Part shown: in pieces, positions 1 through 4,592 of the stretch
Layout of the letters: each line of letters starts with the position of its first letter
Position numbering within the stretch: the first letter of the stretch is position 1
Assembly: GCA_964489265.1 (NCBI GenBank)
Contig: CAZAXX010000098.1
Location: 1 to 6,240, forward strand
Direction: 5' to 3'
DNA from: CAYRUP01 sp964489265
Lineage (GTDB): Bacteria > Pseudomonadota > Gammaproteobacteria > DSM-16500
Length of the DNA: 6,240 nt
Notes under the pieces: generated by a model
Database searches by the model: none
Seen by the model: only the letters and a program-made list of their open reading frames with translations
Told to the model about the DNA's origin: nothing
Program-made: the position numbers and the translations under genes

Positions 1-614
1 TCTATCGCACGCCGACCACAGCAGCCTGGAATGATCCCGACAGTCATATTTCTCTCGCAAAAAAATTAAATAAAGAAATTCCAAATTCCCATATTCTCGA
101 TCAATACACCAACCCCAGTAATCCATCTGTACACTACCATGCAACTGGCCAGGAAATTCTGGATGATGCGGGTGATAATCTTGCCATGGTGGTCATGTCA
201 GTTGGCACAGGTGGCACCATTACCGGTGTCGCGCAAAAAATAAAAGAAGTGAATCCCAAGGTTCAAATAATCGGTGTTGATCCTTATGGTTCGATTTTAG
301 GTGGTGGAACAGATATTTATCCGTATTTGGTGGAAGGCATTGGTTACGATTTTATTCCTGATGTGTTAGATAATTCGCTGATCGATGAATACGTGAAAGT
401 GAATGACAAAGATTCTTTTCTCATGGCGCGTCGCTTGATTAGAGAAGAAGGTTTGTTGGTCGGTGGCTCCAGTGGCTCAACCGTTTGGGGCGCACTACAA
501 GTCGCAAAACGCCTGAAAAAAGGCGAAAAATGCGTTATTTTGTTGGCCGATGGGATTAGAAATTATCTGACTAAATTTGTTGATGATAAATGGATGCAAG
601 CACACGGTTTTTAA
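1..614 (+). CDS. cbs: Cystathionine beta-synthase, 3' part (5' end outside window)
   Basis: PLP enzyme that condenses serine with homocysteine to cystathionine, the first step of reverse transsulfuration, in the cytosol. The frame is open from base 3 to the TAA at 612-614 (203 residues visible), so the ATG codons at 186 and 195 are internal. Visible marks of fold-type II PLP enzymes are the phosphate-binding loop SVGTGGT (about 198-218) and GGSSGST (462-482), whose serine normally contacts the pyridine nitrogen. The stretches IPNSHILDQY, VEGIGYDFIP and RNYLTKF read like eukaryotic-type cystathionine beta-synthase rather than CysK/CysM. The N-terminal part with the PLP lysine lies off the window. 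The protein ends at WMQAHGF, where the catalytic core of the human enzyme ends, so the C-terminal regulatory CBS-domain pair is absent, as in several bacterial forms. The gamma-lyase gene follows after 57 bases on the same strand, which supports this assignment over plain cysteine synthase. Confidence 0.9.
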   Translation, partial: YRTPTTAAWNDPDSHISLAKKLNKEIPNSHILDQYTNPSNPSVHYHATGQEILDDAGDNLAMVVMSVGTGGTITGVAQKIKEVNPKVQIIGVDPYGSILGGGTDIYPYLVEGIGYDFIPDVLDNSLIDEYVKVNDKDSFLMARRLIREEGLLVGGSSGSTVWGALQVAKRLKKGEKCVILLADGIRNYLTKFVDDKWMQAHGF

Positions 615-618
615 AATA

Positions 619-646
619 CATCCCGCGACGCTTTTTAAGCGGGATG
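619..646. repeat. Intergenic hairpin between cbs and the gamma-lyase gene
   Basis: CATCCCGC (619-626) and GCGGGATG (639-646) form an 8-bp perfect inverted repeat with a 12-base loop. AATAC (615-619) and GTATT (649-653) could lengthen it imperfectly. An alternative inner hairpin, CGCTT-TTT-AAGCG (629-641), uses part of the same right arm. There is no T-run after the stem on the + strand, so it is not a canonical intrinsic terminator. It may be a small dispersed palindrome or an RNA-processing/stability element inside a two-gene transcript. Confidence 0.6.
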
Positions 647-671
647 ACGTATTAAATAAGGGTATTTTTCC

Positions 672-1829
672 ATGAAAAAAGCTGTACTAGATATAAAAAC
701 CCGCGTCATTCACGCCGGTCAATCACCTGATCCAACCACCGGTGCCGTCATGACACCGATTTATGCAACATCCACTTACGTACAAGAAAGTCCGGGCAAA
801 CATAAAGGCTATGAATATTCACGCACCCAGAATCCGACTCGTAATGCCTATGAAAAATGCGTTGCCGATTTAGAGTCAGGTACCCGTGGCTATGCGTTTG
901 CATCTGGGATGGCAGCGATCGCCACCGTGTTGGAAATGTTACAACCGGGCGATCACATTGTTGCAATGGATGATTTATATGGCGGCACTTATCGATTACT
1001 TGAGCGTGTCCGCAAACGATCGGCGGGCTTAAAAGTATCTTTTGTCGATATGAGTCAGCTCGATAAAATCGAAGCGGAAATTCGCCCTGAAACTCGCATG
1101 ATTTGGGTTGAAACACCAACCAATCCCATGCTCAAATTAGCCGATCTCAAAGCAATCGCCGCACTCGCGAAAAAACACTCGCTGATCTCAGTCGCTGATA
1201 ACACATTTGCAACACCTATTTTGCAACGCCCTTTAGAACTGGGATTTGATCTGGTTCTGCATTCTGCAACGAAATATATTAATGGGCACTCAGATATCGT
1301 AGGCGGTATTGTGGTGGTTGGTGATAACAAAGAACTCGCCGAACAATTAGGTTTTCTGCAAAATTCTGTAGGTGCAATTGCCAGTCCTTTTGACAGTTTT
1401 CTTGCATTACGTGGCGTAAAAACGCTTGCGCTGCGCATGGAGCGTCATTGCAGCAATGCATTAGAATTAGCGCAGTGGCTGGAAGCACATCCAAAAGTGT
1501 CACGCGTTATTTATCCAGGCTTAAAAAGTCATCCACAACACAATTTAGCGGTTCAACAAATGAAACAATTCGGCGGCATGATTTCCGTCGAATTAAAATG
1601 TAATTTAGCTGACACCGTGAAAATGCTTGAGCGCTGCGAATTATTCGCACTCGCAGAAAGTTTAGGCGGCGTGGAAAGCTTGATCGAACATCCCGCGATT
1701 ATGACGCACGCCAGTGTACCAACAGTGCAGCGCGAAATGTTAGGGATTAAGGACAGTCTGATTCGTCTTTCAGTGGGTGTAGAAGCGGTTGATGATTTGA
1801 AACGTGATTTAGAGAACGCTATTCGTTAA
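672..1829 (+). CDS. Cystathionine gamma-lyase (Cys/Met metabolism PLP enzyme)
   Basis: Complete 385-aa enzyme of the Cys/Met-metabolism PLP family (fold type I), of usual family length. It probably cleaves cystathionine to cysteine, 2-oxobutyrate and ammonia in the cytosol. Visible residues are the PLP lysine K201 in SATKYINGHSD, D176 in VADNTF for the pyridine nitrogen, Y103 in DLYGG stacking on the ring, S78-G79-M80 at the phosphate, and Y49/R51 in EYSRTQNPTR, which normally reach into the neighbouring subunit. ETPTNP (147-152) and ESLGGVESL...PAIMTHASVP (329-350) look more like gamma-lyase than the MetB gamma-synthase, but sequence alone cannot fully exclude synthase or mixed activity. The ATG at 672 has AAGGG (658-662) 9 bases upstream. 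It lies 57 bases behind cbs and is probably cotranscribed, giving the complete homocysteine-to-cysteine route. A GC-rich hairpin starts one base after the stop codon. Confidence 0.9.
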   Translation: MKKAVLDIKTRVIHAGQSPDPTTGAVMTPIYATSTYVQESPGKHKGYEYSRTQNPTRNAYEKCVADLESGTRGYAFASGMAAIATVLEMLQPGDHIVAMDDLYGGTYRLLERVRKRSAGLKVSFVDMSQLDKIEAEIRPETRMIWVETPTNPMLKLADLKAIAALAKKHSLISVADNTFATPILQRPLELGFDLVLHSATKYINGHSDIVGGIVVVGDNKELAEQLGFLQNSVGAIASPFDSFLALRGVKTLALRMERHCSNALELAQWLEAHPKVSRVIYPGLKSHPQHNLAVQQMKQFGGMISVELKCNLADTVKMLERCELFALAESLGGVESLIEHPAIMTHASVPTVQREMLGIKDSLIRLSVGVEAVDDLKRDLENAIR

Positions 1830-1830
1830 A

Positions 1831-1877
1831 TGTAGGGGCGGACCCCGCCATGTTTGTGGCCGGGGTCCGCCCCTACA
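1831..1877. repeat. GC-rich palindromic repeat, intact copy (family 1)
   Basis: Left arm 1831-1850 begins TGTAGGGGCGGACCCC; right arm 1857-1877 is its complement with one extra base near the loop. This gives a 20-bp stem with a single bulge and a 6-base loop (TGTTTG). It lies between the convergent gamma-lyase and tacT genes, one base after the gamma-lyase stop. It could block read-through in both directions, though neither side has a proper T-run, so a repeat element is the safer call. It shares GGTCCGCCCCTA with the degenerate copy at 2774-2816. Confidence 0.85.
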
Positions 1878-1893
1878 AATATGCCCAGCAAAT

Positions 1894-2409
1894 TTAGGCG
1901 GGGACTTCATTCTGCATTAGTACTGATCGTATCGTCTCTAAAGTCATCATGAGTGTCATGGGCTGCAAAGGCGACTCAACAAAACCTCGTGATAAATAAA
2001 ATTGCTTTGCTTCCTCAGATAATGCATGTACTAAAATTGCAAAAACACCCGCATCATGTGCGATGTTAACAGCGCGCAGCATAGCGTCACGTAATAAAGC
2101 ACTGCCTAATCCTTTATTATGAAATTTTTTATGTATTGCCAATCTACCAAGCAATAATACAGGCAACGGATTTGGCATGTTACGACGCATTGATTTAGGT
2201 GTAGCATCATGGCTAATAGCTCCCGCAGATAGGCTGTAATAACCAATAACTTGATTACCTTCACAAACAACAAAACAACGTGATGCGCCTGATGCTTGAT
2301 TTTTAAGAGCACGTTTTTTTAACCAATCATCAAGAGATACTTCACCACTGTCAAAGCTATCCAATTCATGATTAATTGATATTTGAGCGGGAGCAGATAA
2401 ATTTTTCAA
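1894..2409 (-). CDS. tacT: TacT-type GNAT acetyltransferase toxin
   Basis: 171-aa GNAT protein. In the characterised TacT/AtaT toxins it transfers an acetyl group from acetyl-CoA to the amino group of aminoacyl-tRNA and so stops translation. Visible family marks are LSAPAQIS near the start, the conserved block FDSGEVSLDDWLKKRALKNQ (residues 19-38), VLLLGRLAIHKKFHNKGLGS with the acetyl-CoA loop HNKGLG (97-102), HALSEEAKQFYLSRGF with the expected catalytic tyrosine Y138, and PLQPMTLMMTL. The start is TTG at 2409: an in-frame stop lies at 2416-2418 and the next in-frame ATG is at residue 74, which would remove the conserved block. GGGA sits about 9 bases upstream. It starts 2 bases after the tacA stop, so the two genes are one operon and probably translationally coupled. 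No truncation or missing motif is visible, so the toxin should be active. The exact tRNA target cannot be read from the sequence. Confidence 0.93.
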   Translation of the reverse strand: MKNLSAPAQISINHELDSFDSGEVSLDDWLKKRALKNQASGASRCFVVCEGNQVIGYYSLSAGAISHDATPKSMRRNMPNPLPVLLLGRLAIHKKFHNKGLGSALLRDAMLRAVNIAHDAGVFAILVHALSEEAKQFYLSRGFVESPLQPMTLMMTLETIRSVLMQNEVPA

Positions 2410-2411
2410 GT

Positions 2412-2693
2412 TTATTTATCCCAAGGCGCTTTAGTCTTTAGTAATCGACGTAATTTGTCTGTCGCTGGTAATGGTTTATCAAGCAATGCTTCGAATTTTT
2501 TAAATGTGTTTAAGTCCACTATAAAAAATGCTTGGTCTAATAGAACATCTTCAGCGCGGCGGCAGGCTGCTTCAAGCATAAAATCCGATCGACTCCGACC
2601 CAATCGCTCAGCTGCTTGATCTATTAGATCGCGTTGGCGAGTTTTGGCTCGGATATTGATAGATACCGATTCTTTAGAATGCTCGTAATTCAT
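2412..2693 (-). CDS. tacA: TacA-type DUF1778 antitoxin (ribbon-helix-helix)
   Basis: 93-aa DUF1778 antitoxin. It dimerises through a ribbon-helix-helix fold, binds its own operator, and sequesters TacT with its C-terminal part. Visible are a beta strand SVSINIRA (about 9-16), helix TRQRDLIDQAAERLG (18-32), helix RSRSDFMLEAACRRAEDVLLDQ (33-54), then a 39-residue tail ending in LRRLLKTKAPWDK. An LRRLL-x-APW-like ending is common in this family. The ATG at 2693 is chosen because AGAGG (2703-2707) lies 9 bases upstream. An in-frame TTG at 2727-2729 would put the first 12 codons inside the promoter and operator. The antitoxin comes first in the operon, with the toxin 2 bases behind, the usual order for this family. 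Very likely autoregulated through the palindrome at 2707-2743. Confidence 0.93.
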   Translation of the reverse strand: MNYEHSKESVSINIRAKTRQRDLIDQAAERLGRSRSDFMLEAACRRAEDVLLDQAFFIVDLNTFKKFEALLDKPLPATDKLRRLLKTKAPWDK

Positions 2694-2702
2694 TGTGAGT
2701 AA

Positions 2703-2707
2703 CCTCT
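2703..2707 (-). promoter_or_regulatory. Ribosome binding site of tacA
   Basis: AGAGG on the minus strand, 9 bases before the ATG at 2693. It fixes the start of tacA and shares one base with the operator arm, so bound repressor would also cover the edge of the translation start region. Confidence 0.65.
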
Positions 2708-2743
2708 TGTCTATACAAGCAGTATACAAATATGTATAGACAA
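2707..2743. promoter_or_regulatory. tacAT operator: perfect 11-bp inverted repeat
   Basis: TTGTCTATACA (2707-2717) and TGTATAGACAA (2733-2743) are perfect inverted arms around a 15-base spacer. The spacer carries a further near-central GTATACA (2722-2728). Three TATACA/TGTATA half-sites in 37 bases suit cooperative binding of several ribbon-helix-helix dimers. The site covers the -10 box and most of the promoter spacer, as expected for autorepression by TacA or the TacA-TacT complex. The palindrome is direct observation; the binding protein is inference. Confidence 0.75.
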
Positions 2744-2749
2744 ATGCAA
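2721..2749 (-). promoter_or_regulatory. Predicted tacAT promoter
   Basis: On the minus strand, TTGCAT (2744-2749) and TATACT (2721-2726) are separated by 17 bases. The -10 box matches TATAAT in five of six positions; the -35 box is weak. The promoter lies inside the operator palindrome and 28 bases before the tacA ATG. Other TATACA boxes nearby could serve as alternative -10 elements. Confidence 0.55.
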
Positions 2750-2773
2750 CACATGATTATTCGTGACAAAGCA

Positions 2774-2816
2774 CTAAAGCGGTACGGAACCATACGTCTC
2801 AGGTCCGCCCCTATAG
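2774..2816. repeat. Degenerate palindromic repeat (family 1) at the 3' end of the MFS gene
   Basis: The right arm 2801-2816 contains GGTCCGCCCCTA (2802-2813), identical to 12 bases of the intact repeat at 1866-1875 and its neighbours. The left arm CTAAAGCGGTACGGAACC (2774-2791) pairs with it imperfectly: 13 of 15 aligned positions plus 3 gap bases. The whole element is read through by the MFS frame and supplies its last 13 codons and the TAG stop. Confidence 0.55.
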
Positions 2817-4030
2817 GTATGTACTAAAATAATCGCCAACAAAATTCCAATCGGCGCAACGATCAACGGCAACAAAGAATAAATACTCATTAACACGCCG
2901 CCCAACATTGCCGTTAATGACCAAATCAACGCAATCACGATGAAACAAACACCCATGACTTTGCCTTGTTCCTGTTTTTCGACTACATCAGAATAAAAAG
3001 TTACAAGACAACTAAATGCAACCACGTCACCAATGGCGGTGGGAATAGCAGCCAACCAAATCGACAAAGTCCAATGTAACATAAAAAATATCATTGTCAT
3101 GATTGTGCCAAGCCATACCAAATAAAGTGACAGCAACAAGATTGTTTGCATACTAAAAAATTTAACGAGAATTCGAATCCCGAATGTCGTCGCGAGCGCT
3201 AACCACAATGCAATTAAACCAACAAAAATACCGAGTTCATGCGGATCTACATGTAACACCGTTTTTAAAATAGGCGGGATAAATTGATAATACATACTCC
3301 AGCTAATTTGGCTTAACAATAAAATCAGCGAAATATGCAGCACTTGCTTATTGGCAAATACTTTTTTCAAACTTTCCCAATGAAATTCTTTCCATGGCGA
3401 AGTAAAACGTTTTTCCACTAATGTTTCTTTAAAAATAGTAAGCGTCAATATACACCCAATCGCAGCAATACCAGCCGCGATAAAAAACGGTAACGAAAAA
3501 TTTAATTTCGCAAAGAAAAATTGATTCGCGAAATAGCCACCCAAAATTGGGCCGATAAATGCGCCTAACGAAATCGCGGTTTGCAAATAGCCCATGTATA
3601 AAACTTTTTTGTCTCTGGGACTAATATCACCAATAACAGCTTGTGCAATTGGATTTGTTCTGGAAAAAGCACCGCGTAGGACGCAACTTAAAAATAATAA
3701 ACTAAGTGATCCCCACAAAATTCCAAACGCGGCTGTGAATGCAAAAATAAAAGCGCCCGCAATACCGAGAAAAATTATTTTTTTCCTGCCAAATGCGTCT
3801 GAAAAAGCGCTTAACAGCGGGGCGAAAAAAATATTCATGACATTCGGCATTGAAATACATAAGCCATACCACATACTACGCACTGCGTGCGATGTGTCCG
3901 CTGCAAACAAACTACTTTGTGCATCAAAAAATAATAGCGTCAACACAGGAAAAGTCATGTTCAAACTGGTGTGATCGAACAACATGACCCAAAGTAAAGG
4001 AAAAATAGATTGTTTGCGATTATTTATCAT
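2774..4030 (-). CDS. MFS transporter, 12-TM drug/proton antiporter (DHA1/TetA-like) type
   Basis: 418-aa inner-membrane carrier of the major facilitator superfamily, usual length for 12-TM members. Hydrophobic segments lie at about 8-34, 55-75, 87-104, 108-120, 150-170, 181-200, 228-248, 266-285, 294-315, 320-343, 357-378 and 382-403. Motif A is visible after TM2 as PLLSAFSDAFGRKKI (71-85, with D78 and G81-R82-K83-K84). The antiporter-type motif C in TM5 is GAFIGPILGG (156-165). A charged central loop KETLVEKRFTSPWKEF separates the two halves. This fits a proton-driven exporter of the TetA/Bcr kind, but the substrate cannot be read from sequence. The ATG at 4030 overlaps the last 11 bases of the upstream gene and has no clear Shine-Dalgarno, so translation is probably coupled. 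Oddity: residues 406-418 (YRGGPETYGSVPL) and the stop codon are encoded by a palindromic repeat, so the native C-terminus may have been replaced. Confidence 0.88.
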   Translation of the reverse strand: MINNRKQSIFPLLWVMLFDHTSLNMTFPVLTLLFFDAQSSLFAADTSHAVRSMWYGLCISMPNVMNIFFAPLLSAFSDAFGRKKIIFLGIAGAFIFAFTAAFGILWGSLSLLFLSCVLRGAFSRTNPIAQAVIGDISPRDKKVLYMGYLQTAISLGAFIGPILGGYFANQFFFAKLNFSLPFFIAAGIAAIGCILTLTIFKETLVEKRFTSPWKEFHWESLKKVFANKQVLHISLILLLSQISWSMYYQFIPPILKTVLHVDPHELGIFVGLIALWLALATTFGIRILVKFFSMQTILLLSLYLVWLGTIMTMIFFMLHWTLSIWLAAIPTAIGDVVAFSCLVTFYSDVVEKQEQGKVMGVCFIVIALIWSLTAMLGGVLMSIYSLLPLIVAPIGILLAIILVHTYRGGPETYGSVPL

Positions 4031-4250
4031 CGTGTTCGAAAGTGCGACCCGGCTTTTTTGAAAAACCTGTTTTAGTTAAATGCTTGGAAGGGAAAAATTT
4101 TTCTTTGATGCGGGCAATGATATACAACACAAACCCAACGATCGCGCCTAAAATCAAAACGTAAGAAAGTATGATAATTCCGAACACCAAAATCACGAGC
4201 ATGATGCCTAGAAAAATAAAGGGAACAATTTTTTGAGTAATGGATTTCAT
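4020..4250 (-). CDS. Small membrane protein, hypothetical (76 aa)
   Basis: Not recognised as a named family. Residues 9-46 are almost entirely hydrophobic, enough for one long or two short membrane helices with a glycine turn near 35-39. A basic segment ARIKEKFFPSKHLTK follows, then a polar tail KKPGRTFEHDDK. By the positive-inside rule the tail should be cytoplasmic. The ATG is at 4250, 6 bases after the stop of the upstream 62-aa gene. The 3' end overlaps the MFS start by 11 bases. This tight packing says the three genes are one transcript and that the protein may accompany or regulate the transporter, but that link is inference from position only. Its ribosome binding site is weak (GGGA about 14 bases upstream), so coupling to the gene before it is plausible. 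Confidence 0.7.
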   Translation of the reverse strand: MKSITQKIVPFIFLGIMLVILVFGIIILSYVLILGAIVGFVLYIIARIKEKFFPSKHLTKTGFSKKPGRTFEHDDK

Positions 4251-4256
4251 GCGTTA

Positions 4257-4445
4257 TTAAAATTCATCCCATATTTTGTTGGTGGGTTCAATCGATGTTG
4301 CATCATCACGCAAGCGGTAAATTCGCTGAAATTTAGCAATTTCTTTTTGCTGCGACGTTGATAATTCAGGGTGTTTTTTATCATAATCTAGCAGAAACAG
4401 GTCTATGTCACTGACATAACTCGTTTGTTTTTCTTTGATATACAT
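4257..4445 (-). CDS. Small hypothetical protein (62 aa), first gene of the MFS cluster
   Basis: No family is recognised with confidence. The protein is soluble, without signal peptide or membrane segment. Its charged core reads DIDLFLLDYDKKHPELS (13-29) followed by SQQKEIAKFQRIYRLRD (31-47), probably two helices, and it ends in WDEF. The ATG at 4445 is preferred because GAGGGG (4453-4458) lies 7 bases upstream; an in-frame TTG at 4458-4460 sits inside that ribosome binding site. The gene follows an extended -10 promoter closely. The good start signals, the promoter and the 6-base spacing to the next gene support a real gene in an operon with the small membrane protein and the MFS transporter. 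Confidence 0.7.
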   Translation of the reverse strand: MYIKEKQTSYVSDIDLFLLDYDKKHPELSTSQQKEIAKFQRIYRLRDDATSIEPTNKIWDEF

Positions 4446-4452
4446 GCGCGAT

Positions 4453-4458
4453 CCCCTC
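4453..4458 (-). promoter_or_regulatory. Ribosome binding site of the 62-aa gene
   Basis: GAGGGG on the minus strand, 7 bases before the ATG at 4445. It is the strongest Shine-Dalgarno in this three-gene cluster and decides the start against the upstream TTG. Confidence 0.65.
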
Positions 4459-4472
4459 AATCTTCTGGCGAA

Positions 4473-4481
4473 ATTATAGCA
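4473..4481 (-). promoter_or_regulatory. Extended -10 promoter for the MFS cluster
   Basis: The minus strand reads TGCTATAAT, a perfect TGn extended -10 with consensus TATAAT (4473-4478). No good -35 box stands 16-18 bases upstream, which extended -10 promoters tolerate. The start of transcription would fall near 4466, leaving a leader of about 20 bases before the ATG at 4445. Confidence 0.65.
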
Positions 4482-4488
4482 TAAACAC

Positions 4489-4570
4489 AGGCTATTTCAT
4501 GTCGTTTTTTGGCTTAGTTATTTACATCTCTATGCTTCTTTAGTAATTTGCACCATAATAGAAATAGCCT
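4489..4570. repeat. 10-bp inverted repeat across the divergent intergenic region
   Basis: AGGCTATTTC (4489-4498) and GAAATAGCCT (4561-4570) are perfect inverted copies 62 bases apart. They lie between the divergent MFS cluster and dacB: one beside the -10 of the cluster, the other in the dacB leader. They could be paired sites for one regulator, or chance. Confidence 0.35.
4554..4559 (+). promoter_or_regulatory. Possible -10 box of dacB
   Basis: CATAAT matches TATAAT in five of six positions and lies 33 bases before the dacB ATG. No convincing -35 is present at the right distance; TTTACA (4521-4526) is too far for this box. Weak prediction. Confidence 0.3.
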
Positions 4571-4583
4571 CATTGGTATCCAT

Positions 4584-4588
4584 GGAGA
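4584..4588 (+). promoter_or_regulatory. Ribosome binding site of dacB
   Basis: GGAGA lies just before the ATG at 4593 (5 bases between GGAG and ATG). It decides this start over the in-frame TTG at 4548, which would add 15 polar residues in front of a normal signal peptide. Confidence 0.75.
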
Positions 4589-4592
4589 ACAA

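Noticed and set aside
748..1503. Open frames on the minus strand within the gamma-lyase gene
   Set aside because: They are fully covered by a strongly recognisable enzyme on the + strand; their translations show no domain features.
1831..1877. Canonical intrinsic terminator behind the gamma-lyase gene
   Set aside because: The stem is strong but there is no T-run on either side, and a related copy lies inside coding sequence; called a repeat instead.
2694..2729. Longer tacA start at TTG 2727-2729
   Set aside because: It would put the first codons in the operator and -10 box; the ATG at 2693 has a proper ribosome binding site and gives the usual family length.
3594..3974. 126-aa open frame on the + strand inside the MFS gene
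   Set aside because: It is antisense to conserved transporter motifs, with no recognisable domain and no start signals.
4548..4592. Longer dacB start at TTG 4548
   Set aside because: It adds 15 polar residues before a normal signal peptide and overlaps the likely promoter; GGAGA supports the ATG at 4593.
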